DNA of 64,000 bases, taken from assembly GCF_035083965.1 (NCBI RefSeq), contig NC_089735.1:13638501-13702500 (forward strand), read 5' to 3'. The notes under the pieces were generated by a model. The model searched no databases and was not told the origin of the DNA. It was given only the letters and a program-made list of their open reading frames with translations. The position numbers were made by a program, and so were the translations under genes. Positions 37,283-48,500 of this stretch are shown in pieces (position 1 is the stretch's first letter; each line of letters begins with the position of its first letter). Origin of the DNA: Branchiostoma lanceolatum. Its lineage: Eukaryota; Chordata; Leptocardii; Amphioxiformes; Branchiostomatidae.

Positions 37283-37807
37283 ATGAAAAGGGGAAGGTAT
37301 CCAAATTGCAACATGTAAAAACCATAAGCAAATCTTTATGGTGAATGGAGGATTTTTGCCGAAACTTTATTTTGTATACCATGAAGCATCCCTTGATCAA
37401 GATCACAAAATATAGCTCACCGGGGATTTTTTCCCCTTCTTTTATCAAAAAAAGAAGAAGTTTTTAACAATTCAATATGGACTGTTATTGTGTATTGATA
37501 TTATCTACTTAATTAATTAGAGCAACAAAGAGAATTCATTCCCTCATATCTTTCATCTCTCATCCCCTCGACTTACCAAGGCAACAGAACAGATTTAGAT
37601 TTAGATCTGCCCCAGGTTCTTTATTGTATCCTAAGCCAGACTCTTGGTTAGTCATTGACTTGTATGTCATGTTTGATAGTAGCAGCCCCTGTACTGCCTT
37701 GTGACAACATTACAATGCCCCAAATTTTTCACCTTATTTAATCTAGGCTGGTAACCACTCTCAATGGGCTGAATTAGCCATGTTTTCCCAGCCCAAGTCC
37801 TACTATT

Positions 37808-38175
37808 AAAAGCCGGTGTCACAATTCATGCGAGCGTCAGCCAAATTTGTAGATCGCCCGTAGCTCGCCGAATTTCAAAATCGCCCGAGCGTCGACCATA
37901 TTTTCCAATGAAAATCTTAGGTGATGTCTGTCGAACACTAAAATCTAAAAATCCCCCCATGATCATGAGATGGTACCATCTCTTGGACATGGATGAAGTC
38001 ATTATTGACTACCTGGTAAAAGGCCAATATTTGGATCAACGTTTATTTCTAAAAATCACCCAAAGCAGCCGTAATCGACAGGACGTTGGCCTACTTCGGC
38101 CGAAAATGCAAATTTGAATCTCGCCAACACGTCGGCCGAGCTGAAAATTTCTTACATGTATTTGTGATGGAGGCT
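37808..38175. mobile_element. Inverted-repeat element (CGGGCGAT / GGCCGA family), copy 2
   Basis: Related in opposite orientation to 24455-24790 (ATGCGAGCGTCAGCCAAATTTG, ATGAGATGGTACCATCTC). It has diverged, non-coding frames. Confidence 0.55.
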
Positions 38176-38368
38176 TAAGCAACAGCCTTCTTCTGACATG
38201 CTTTCCTGACAGCCTATCTTTCCAACCGCCCCTTTTGATTACTCCTGGCTAATTGAAACCAATCCCATAAGAATTCCCTGGCTTATGCTAATGAACTGGG
38301 CTGGCGGGCAACACTCCCAGGTCTCAGGAGGATGGTACATTTGTATGGTTACCGGGCTACATTTCACA

Positions 38369-38775
38369 GGCCTCGAAATTCATTTTGGATATGGGTGCAC
38401 TGGTACACCCAACACAAAAAATTAGGTGCACAGAAAGAATTTTGGGTGCACCACATAGAATAAAGTTGAATTTCAACAAAACATAATTACAAAGTTTGAC
38501 TTCTATCTGTGATTCTATAGCTAACCTTAAAACTTCAAACAAGAGATACACCAAATAAAGTACATGTACAACAAAAGGTTGTATTACTTTTTCTGATACT
38601 TACATTTCAAGAATATTCTGTATACTTAGTGTACAATAGTACCCTTATCCTATACTAGGCTATAGCCTACAAAAATATCTATGTGCACTGGTGCACCCAC
38701 AGTCAAAAATCAGGTGCACAGCTCCAATTTTGGGTGCACAAAGGTGCACATGCACCCACTATTTGGAGCCCTGTT
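38369..38775. mobile_element. GGGTGCAC-rich element, hAT-like ends
   Basis: CAGGCCTCGAAAT at the left and ATTTGGAGCCCTG at the right are loose inverses, with TTTCA next to both. The inside repeats GGTGCAC motifs. A related block lies at 49270-49515. Confidence 0.45.
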
Positions 38776-39529
38776 TCATCATGCACACCTGTTGCACCTG
38801 TACACGTGCCTGAGGGACCACAGGCTCATTGCAATTGGCTGTAGTGTACTTATCTAAAATGTCAAGGAACCTTCTCACGTGAGCAGTCCATATATAGGAC
38901 AGGTAAACTATAGCCTATAGGTCAGTTTGCAGTGTGTACCTGTGCCAGCACATAAGAAGTACCGTCTAGCAATTTCCCCAACAGAAGCCAAGGTGGTATC
39001 ATTGTTTTCCCATTTGTTGAGAAGGTTTGAGGCATTGTTGTAGTTCTTTGTAAGATATGAATGTTGATTTAATCATTTCTTGATGGTGGTAACAGTCAGC
39101 TGTAGGCTGTTTTCACAGTATGGAAAAAGTCTTTTCTATTTGTTTTGTACATACTCCATACGTTTGTACCAAGCAGGGCTGTCTCCAGCTTTACATTGTC
39201 TTGTGTGCCACTTTTTGTTTGGGAGCCCATGGTGTTAATTTTCGTTGTTAAATCTGTTATCTAAAGCTTATGAAAAAACATTTTCTTCAATTTAGTATCA
39301 TAAAGCTCGGATTTTTTAGACAGATGTGGTTGAATTTTTGTCCGTCCCAGCAAATTTGGACGTATACAAGCCACACAGCTCTAGTCTGGAGTCATTGTTT
39401 AACCTACTTTACCACCTTTGCATCATCTCATGTTGTACCCAACACCTGCCTTCAAAGTTGTAGTCAGAAGATTTTTATGACAAAACACCATGGCTGTTGC
39501 TAAAACATTGTGGAATGTTATTTGCACAG
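38776..39529. other. NCOA4 first-intron sequence, nothing else recognised
   Basis: No exon or shared repeat supported. Confidence 0.3.
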
Positions 39530-39546
39530 GGTCTGTAGCAGAGACA

Positions 39547-42500
39547 ATGGCAGCACATCACTGGGAGTTACTGGGGGAGCTTCGCCGCAAGATCACGGAT
39601 CTGGAGAACGCCATCTCACGCATCAACGCGGTCAAAAGGAACCTGCAAGCGAACTCTGCGGAGGTGGGTGGTCGGCTGAACGTAGTCAAACTGATCAAAA
39701 TTAACATATACCTGTCATTTTAAAGGCATCCAGAGCATTTTATGAGGCTTGAATCTTTAATACAAAAACTCAAATTTCTTGTCATTCCTACACATAGTAA
39801 GTTTCAATGACGCTATACCATTACATATCCGACATTAAAGGAGCAAAGATACGATGTCGTTGTGTGGTGAGAACTGATAGAAAATCCAAGCCCTAATAGA
39901 CTGATCCTGACTGCCCATCACAATTAGCAGGTCGACCAATGAGAGAGCGACTGCATGTCCATCAAATATTTACATTTTTTTATGTTTTGACGGAGGTGGG
40001 CGGGGCCATGGTATCAGCCTATTTACACAAGGGGGGTGAAGCTAAAAGATCACCATGTAGCTTATTTTTGTGCCACTTTTGAACACTTTTGATAAGAAAT
40101 CCACACACAAATGCGGTAAACAGTGGCATTAAATGTCAATTTCATAAAGATTACAGCAACAAGAATATTTCCTGTTTTCAAGCCTCATAAAATGCTCTTG
40201 GTGCCTTTAACTGTCTTTCAAAGTTTTCAATTTGATTTTTAAGATCATTTTGATACCTTTACATGTATTTCATTCAAACAAACAAAAGGTGAACCATCTT
40301 TGCAACTGAAACAGGTAAACTATATCCAGAGAAATTTATGTAAAATGTTTGTCTGTTTTCCTCCCAGGTGAAGTCGCAGGTGCATGCTGCTATTAGTCGG
40401 CAGCTGGAGGCCCTGCGCAGCCGCGAGGTGTGGCTGCTGAACCAGGTGGAGACTCTCCAGCACGCTAAGGAGGACATCTTACACGGACAGCAGACTCAGC
40501 TCAGCGAGGTAAGCAACTTCAGCAGTCAGTGGATGTTTAGTTTTCTTTTGTCATATCATTTTGTTGCTTCTCGGAATAGCCTGTCCTGTTTTTCCCATTT
40601 TGAAAAAAAATTTGGTCACTATTCCCATTCACAAATTTTAACTCCCAAATTTACTATCTGTTCAGTTGTAAAACTCAATAGCCACTAAAATAGATTCTAA
40701 AGGCTTGCGCATGCCTAAAAAGTGAGGTCACATTGATCATAAGTTGTAATTTTTCATTTATTAAAACTATTTCTCAATTAATCCATATATTACATGGAAA
40801 AAGGTAATTTTGTTACTAAAATTATAGTACTAGATCAAAGAAAGGGGTGCATTGCATCAAAACAAGCCATACAAAGCCGAAACTTGAATAATCCTCTTAT
40901 ACTTTATGTTATGTAAGCCCTTACAATGTATCTTCACCCCAGACTATTTGCAAAAAAATTATTTTTATTTTTTTTTCGCCGTCGCTCTAATTTTTTTCTG
41001 AAAAAATCCGAGAAGCAACAAATTAAATTGGTGTGGCCAAAGTATAGTTTCCACGACTGCAGATACAGAAACCCGTGGATGATGATGATAGTTCAAATAA
41101 CATGTTGGAGAAGTAGTTTTATGGAGAGTTGATTAAATTGGATGATGTTAAGAAACAATTTTGATTCTTGGTTTGGTATTCCACAATGGTAACATTCAAT
41201 GTAACAAATCAACATACACAGCAGAGGACTGCACAGAAATACAAATAACTACGATTTTACCTGCACTAGCCTACATTAGTTAGTTAAAATCCTCCCACAC
41301 CATAAGGTGTACAAGGCAGTGCCCATCCCCGTTTCGTAGCCCTGGGCCACACTTTTGTGCAATCACTGCAGCATAGGGCTAGTCCACTGGTGTGTTTAAC
41401 TTCCATACTGTTTCATAAGTATGTACCATTTTTATAAAGTCTTTGGTATGATTCAATGCGCCTCTTGTCCAGAGATGTCCTACCTGGGAGTTGAACTCGG
41501 GCCTTCAGATTCCAAGTAATCAGAACCAGATGTGGTGAGTAACAGAAGCGCAGACCACTACACCACAGGGACACCCCCCACTAGCCTACATATGTAGATG
41601 TTATTTTGCACCCTCTGTTATGAAATAAAGCCCGGAAAGAACCTAGCGAGAATCTTGTATTCCTGCAGGCCCTTGGCGAGGCTCGGCACTGTGCTGACCA
41701 TGTGGAGGGGTGTCTGCGTGGCGACCAAGAAGAGAACTGTGATTCAGCCTGCATCGAGAGGGTCCTCGCTGACAATCTCAACAAGTAAGGCAGCTATTTG
41801 TTCAACTAGAACCATATAGCATCCGTGAATAGTTTCATCAGGTTGGCAAGTCACTGAATAAAAAGACTCTTTTTAAACAACCAAGAGATTTATTCCACCG
41901 ACGTTTCGGTGACCATCTGTCACCCTCTTCAAGGCAATTCTGACTGGTTCACATAGTAATGTAGCACAGGTGTTGCTGCTTATACATAATGAGATGCATT
42001 CCCAAACGCAAAATATTTACACGTTGATGAAAGTTAGACATCCAGGTAGTAAGAAACGCCAAAAATAATTACTCAAGCAACTGGATAAAATTTTGAAACA
42101 GACGTTTCAGACAGCATCCACTGTCTTTTGTCAGTGACTAACGATAGGACTGAGAACACCAGGTTTTATACCAAAACTCTGAATAGGTATGTTAATGAGG
42201 TTAAGACAATTTAGGATGTCTTGAAGTAGTCTTTAAAAGAAGATTAATTCAAGACAAAGTTTTGTGCCAATAGTTCAATTAGCTACTGTTGATTTTAGTA
42301 CAGTAACTAAATGTCAACAAAAGTACAAACATCCAAAAGACAGGCCTGAAAAAGACATCAAAGCCAATGTCATCTACAAACTGAAATGTGAGGAACCGAA
42401 CTGCAATAACATGTACATTGGGGAGACAAGTCGACCACTAAAAGAAAGGTACAAGGAACATTGCAGAAAGAGCGCTAACCGCTACTCCTCTGCCATTTTC

Positions 42501-45500
42501 CACCATCTAAAACACAACCAGGGACACTCTTTCAATCTCGAATCCACAGACATCCTAGATCCTGAAGAACGCTGGTTCGATCGGGGAATTAGAGAAGCAA
42601 TATATGAGAGGATGTACAACCCGGCCCTCAGCAGGAAAGGGGGTCTACGCGTTGAACTTTCAGGCACTTGGGATAATGTACTGCGTACCACCCACCACCC
42701 GCGGACGAACAACATTTAGTTACTGTACTAAAATCAACAGTAGCTAATTGAACTATTGGCACAAAACTTTGTCTTGAATTAATCTTCTTTTAAAGACTAC
42801 TTCAAGACATCCTTAATTGTCTTAACCTCATTAACATAGTATATACCTATTCAGAGTTTTGGTATATGTGGTGTTCTCAGTCCTATCGTTAGTCACTGAC
42901 GAAAGACAGTGGATGCTGTCTGAAACGTCTGACTGTTTCAAAATTTTATCCAGTTGCTTGAGTAATTATTTTTGGCGCAAAATATTTACATATGTACAAT
43001 CACAGGAGATGATGTCACTATGCGGTCCCAAACGTACAGAAGTGTAACACATTACACAACTATCGATCAAAAAACAATGCAACGATTATTATCTATTTCT
43101 TAAGGATGCAGTCCCAAACGTGACTGAGTCTACATGTATATCCCCCCTCATCACGGTTCATGACTGGAGTGGATTTCCTGATCCATACAGCCTCCTTCAT
43201 CCAACGTGTTAGTCTGTTGTCTTCTCTGTCTATCACCTTGGCCCCATCCCAGTCTATTGCACAGTTGTTTCTCATGATGTGGTCTGTCACTGCTGATTTG
43301 TTTAAGTTCTCTTCCTTCTCAGCTTCCATTTTAGAACCATAGCATTTGTACAAAGAAAGAGGGCAGACTCCAACAAGATGTCATGAATATTTCTATCATG
43401 TCTTCAAGTTCGTACAGTAAAAATGCTTTCTCCTATGCAGAGACTTGCCTGGGGCCTACACAGTACTGTAAATACATTTAAGTTTGTGTGGTTTTTATTT
43501 CGCGCTAAGGCGTAAATGGAGTGTTCGCGGTGGTTTTAAGTTTGCGGCAGCGCTATAGTCACATACTGCTACAGTATTGGACAAAATGTTTGCGGTGAAA
43601 CGGTCGCCGCTAAAGCATCAAACATAAAACCACTGCGAACATTTCTGCATACACAATATTCCTTTAGGGAGGCTCTGCTAAACCAGGCTGAGGTTTGCGG
43701 ACGTGGTCTCTAACCAGCTGTCAGCCAGGCAGCTGGTTAGAGGCCACGCCCACAAAAATGGAAACCTCCCCAAGGTATATTCTATAGACTGCAAGCAAAG
43801 CTCTCCATAGGAGAATGCATTTTTACTGTTACAGTTGTAGTAACAGTCATGAGGTCTTGTAGAAGTCTACCCTCTTTCCTTGAACTAGACTATCTGTTGA
43901 TACAGGCCAATGTGTGGTGCTTCCTTTTCTGAATATTCTTTCAAAGGTCCAGATCAGAAGAATTGTTCAAAATAGAAACTAAGTTGTAAGGTCACATTCA
44001 TGAGTTTTTTCGGCCCATAGGCTTACATGTTATAATACATGTTTTACATGGGCGCGTTCGTAATGAAGGCATAGAAAATGCACCAATGTTATTCATTTTA
44101 TATTGAGAACATTTACCCTAGATCATGTAAAAATTGCCAACAGTTTCACTACACTACATCTCTTTTTATAGCAATTACAAACTGCACTTAGCTACACACC
44201 CAAAAAGGCACTTTCCAGCTGAAGAGCGCACGGCCGCATCACCGACAATGTCGGGCTGTGCATGTCTGACCTCGCGCTCGGCTGCCGAACCTCACCTGTT
44301 AATTCCTTCAGTTACAAACAAGCTTTCATCAGTTTGATGCTTTAGATCAGTCTGGCTGGCTAAAAGGAAATATCCCACCGATATAGACACACGTCTATAT
44401 GCAGCCGTTCATTTTTTGGGGTATGGATTCTTTTAGGGCACCCACTTGGAGAAATACAGGAATGAGACTGTAACTGTTGACGCTATGTGAAGGAGAGCAT
44501 AGGACTCCACATGCACTTATTTGTTGTTTCTGTAAGTTTTCTGTAAGTCTCTATCTGCCCTTTTCTTAGGATGAAGGAATTGAACACGGAGCCTGAGGAG
44601 ACCTCCTGCGTAGAATTCTCTGCAGACACGAGCTCCCTGCGTGAGTCCATTCACCGCTTTGGTCGCGTGGACTGTAAGAACCCACGAGCCGAGGACCTGG
44701 TCTTCAGTACTGCAGGTGAGCAAAAATTATTTCACAGAGATCTTTTTTTTCTTTCTACAATCCCAGGAATTTTTCTGCAAACAGAATGTTGTGGCTGGGT
44801 ATCCTGAGCCGTGTTAATGGTGAGTTTGTACCCCGCAGGTCTGAAGGCGGCCAGTCTGCCCTCCCCGTTTGAAGAGTACGGTGACCAGGAGCACCACGTG
44901 TTGTACAAGACTGTGGAGGACGCACGTCGGCAGCAGGGCCAGGAGGTGGTGCACCAGGTAGGCTGGGGGAGACTGGTTAGAGGTAGTGCTGCGTACCTAA
45001 ACCCCGGACCTGATCCGGACTGGACCTAACGTTTAGGTTCAAGTCCAAAAAAACCTAAACGTCTGGAAACCAGTCCGGACTTGAAACAAAAAATCTCTTG
45101 AAACAAAAAATTCTTGCTTATACTCTCCTTTTGTCTTAAGCCATCATAAACCTTCCTTAGATCGTGAGATTTGCAATGAAAAAATATGAAAACATTGCTG
45201 TTTTTGTGTTAATAAGTTATGTAACTGAACTTTTGTGTTTAGTACTGACTGAATATAATTTTGCATACATAGTTTTTAAATAACAAGTAAAATTGCATAT
45301 ACTTTTACTTGAAACAGGAATAGAATATTTTAGCACACATATGCAATGGGTTCAGGTCCAGACATCTAACTCCGGACCTGAACCTAAACCTCTGGATCTG
45401 AATCCGGTCCTGAACCTGAACACAGGTTTAGGTACACAGCACTAGTTACATTTGTAGAGGACCAGCAGGTTGGGAGTTTAAAAAAATCAGATTACCCTTG

Positions 45501-48500
45501 TAACCTTCTGCATCTATTCCAGGGCTGTCCCCCCTGTTTTTGCATGTTAGGAAAAAAATGTTACCCCTTTTGTCCAAAAAATCTGAACTTCATGACATTC
45601 ATGAAAAAAAGTTTTCTCCCGGGCTTAAAATGACAGATTTGAGAATGAAAATTAACATCATGGGCTCCGAAACACGAGAGGGATGGAAAAAAGTCTAAAG
45701 TTGGAGACAGCCCTGATCTATTCATAAGACATTTATCCAATCATTTATTTGTTAATATTCAAGTGTTGTCGCAACAGTTTGTAGAAGACTGATCGCAAAG
45801 TCAGTCCAAGGGAACCTTTTTCTACAACCATGACAAAAATCTACAAATGATTGTAAGCCAACATAAAATCAATGTACAAAATTAGAATGGAATGGCTTAA
45901 ATTAAAAAAAAAAAAGAATTCAATAAATGCATGATATTTATTTCGAGTGGCATGTAGGTTCTGCCAGCTGAATTGTTAAATCAGAACGCTCATAATGTAT
46001 AACACATGATAAGATTGCTACACACGAAATGTAAAACATGTTTTCTGTATGTTCCAAGGCGCCACTCCCAGACCTTAGGAAGGAAGACTGGCTGGCACGA
46101 GGACCAATCACGACGCAGCCACAGAGGAGCAGCGAGCAGGACGGCCCTTCTTTCCGCCCCAGGTTCGGCTCCCTCGGGAAAGTCAACATCTCCACCGCGC
46201 CGATGTGCATCCAGGATTGGCTGCTGCAGATTCGCCACGAGGACGGGAACGGGAGCACCGCCATGGAAGAAGACGGCGACTTCGTCATGCTGGACGGGAA
46301 GATCTCGTGCTCGCAGTCTGCGCCGTCCGAGGCACAGGAGTCCATCGAGATGATTGGTACGTCCGACATCCTGGAGCCGTCCGACTGGCTGGCGAGAGAC
46401 GACAAAACTTCGGACAAGCCTTACACCGAGTTTCCTTACTTTGAAGACATCAAGAAGATGAAGGATTGGATCTTGAAGTACGAGCAGGGAGTCAAGTCCT
46501 CCAGCTGCTTCTGTGCTCCGGAGGCCTCCGATGGCGCCGTGGAGATCGAGAACCTGGGCCAGCTGTGCTGCATGAAGGGGCCCATCCACAAGTACTTCCA
46601 CGACATCCCGTCCGCCAAGGAGGCCTGGCTGATGAAGAACGCTCCTCGGGACGTCCAGTCCCTCTGCCGTGCCAACGAGGTGTGCTCGTCCTTCAGCGAC
46701 TGCGTTTGCGACCAGAACTGCCAACAGCAGGCGCCCGAGCACGTCCACCAGTATTTCAAGCTTGCTTCCAGCAAGGTCACCGACTGGCTACTGAAGCCCA
46801 AGAACCCCTCCCTACAGAAGGAGTTGGATGAATCGCCCATCTTCACCTACTTCCGCACTGTGATGTCCGACCCTGACTATTGGCTCGCTGCAGGAACGCA
46901 GAAAGCTGCCGCCGAACCCCCAAAGCCGTCTCCGTTTGACGATGCCTTCTCTGCTATCACGGCCCAACCCTGTGGCTACTGGCTGGCCCACCGTGGGGAG
47001 TCCAAGATGAACAAGGATGAGTGCCCATGTCACCTTACTTCGGAGGGATTCTCCTTTAAGGATGAAGGCACAAAGTATTGGCTGCACCCCGTGGAGGGAA
47101 AGGAAGAAGATTCAACTCCCACTCCCAGCCCGCTCTTCGCCTGTGTTATTGGTGGCTTCAAACAGATTCAGTCCCAGCCAAAGAGTACTTGGCTTGCAAG
47201 GGAATGTCGTCCTGAACCATCTGGCAAGCCGCAGGGCAAAGCCAAAGGGGCAGATGCAGTACAGTTTGTCCTGGATGGTTTGCAGCAGCTGCTGATTCAG
47301 CCGAAAGAGGCCTGGCTCGCACGCCCAGCTAAAGAGGAAGGTGGTACCAGTGCAATCAGTAACGAGGGATGGCTGCACAGGGGAGGGGAAGAACGCCAGC
47401 TTGCAAACACTGCTGTGAAAGCAACAGAAGAAGAGCTCGGGTATGATCCTGACAATGCAGCAGTCCAGATGGCATTGGGGGGCCTGGAGCAGTTTATGAC
47501 CCTCGGCAAGGAGGCATGGTTAGCAGCCAAACCAGCAGTAAAAAAAGACGAGGCCATGACAACAGATACAGACAACGCTACTGAAGAAGAACTCGGCTAT
47601 AACCCAAACAATCCAGCGGTACAGACCGTCCTCGGAGGTCTCAAGCAGTTCGAAGCACTCGGGAAAGAGGCGTGGCTGGAAAAGGGGAGGGCCACTCCGC
47701 CGACTGAGACCAAGAAAGCCAGCCGCTTGACCAAGGTGGACAAACTCATGAAGGACGTGGAGGAAAAGGTGCAAGACGACAACGACCCTGAGAATGAGAT
47801 GGTGAAGGTCGTTCTGCGGGGTTTCGAGCGTATTCACGCCAAGAGGAAGGAGGAATGGTTGGACAGAGGTGACCGGGAGGCGAGCAAGAAGAACAAAGCC
47901 GGGCCATCAGACACGACTTCTAACAAGTCTCCCTGGCTGCTGCACCAGAAGGATGAGGGGAGCGTCCAGTCAAACAGCGACGCAGTGAAGTTTGTCCTGG
48001 GAGGAGTCAGTCAGATCCACAACATGGACAACAGAAGCTGGCTGGACAGGTGAGAACTTTGTGTACAATATAGACCACTTCCTATACTTACTTGATACTT
48101 GATTAGGTCTCGTCACTTGGTGAATCGCCTGCGTCAGGATGAGTAGTACGTCTTCTGCGTCTCGCTGCAATTCTTCTCCAGTTCGCTCTGTCCCGGGCCA
48201 TCCCCTTTATGTCTGTAAGCGTTAGGTTGGTATTCCCAACAGCCTGTCTTATGTCATCAAGTATACTGTCAAGCCAGGTTCTTCTCGGTCTGCCTCTTGA
48301 CCTTTTCCTGTGGTTTGGGTTCCAATCTAGCAAAAATCTATGAAAAATGTAAACTGATGAAAACCCAGGGTTTATCTGTAGGAGAGGTTGGCTTGTGAGG
48401 AAAACTTGTGTGACATTCTTTGCAAAGCTGCTGATAGTTTGCAAGAACGTTGATAGCTGAAAAATCAAGTTTTCAAAAAAGCTAACTTGCTTCCATGTCT

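Larger units (their letters stand above)
42022..42977 (+). mobile_element. Penelope-like element with long inverted ends and a GIY-YIG frame
   Basis: Arms of about 250 bases are near-perfect inverses. They flank an open frame for a GIY-YIG endonuclease. CGCAAAATATTTACA (15 bases) occurs on both sides, at 42007-42021 and 42976-42990; the last two bases of the element may overlap it. The reverse transcriptase part is absent. Related elements without the frame are at 8207, 18640 and 31138. Confidence 0.72.
41822..43355 (-). mobile_element. Penelope-like element remnant (host of a nested insertion)
   Basis: On the minus strand 43353-43093 reads SAVTDHIMRNNCAIDW, then REDNRLTRWMKEAVWIRK and SHVWDCIL, the C-terminal end of a GIY-YIG endonuclease. 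A terminal repeat like that at 5.5 kb follows at 42021-41822. Between them sits the element at 42022-42975, so one Penelope-like element has inserted into another. Only the end of the host's protein is left. Confidence 0.6.

Noticed and set aside
39490-39546. Earlier in-frame ATG for NCOA4 (39490)
   Set aside because: It lies before the TTTGCACAG acceptor at 39529 and so in the intron; the ATG at 39547 is within the exon.
45938-46748. Long minus-strand frames (159 and 252 codons) over the NCOA4 large exon
   Set aside because: They are shadows of the GC-rich coding strand and show no domain or splice support.
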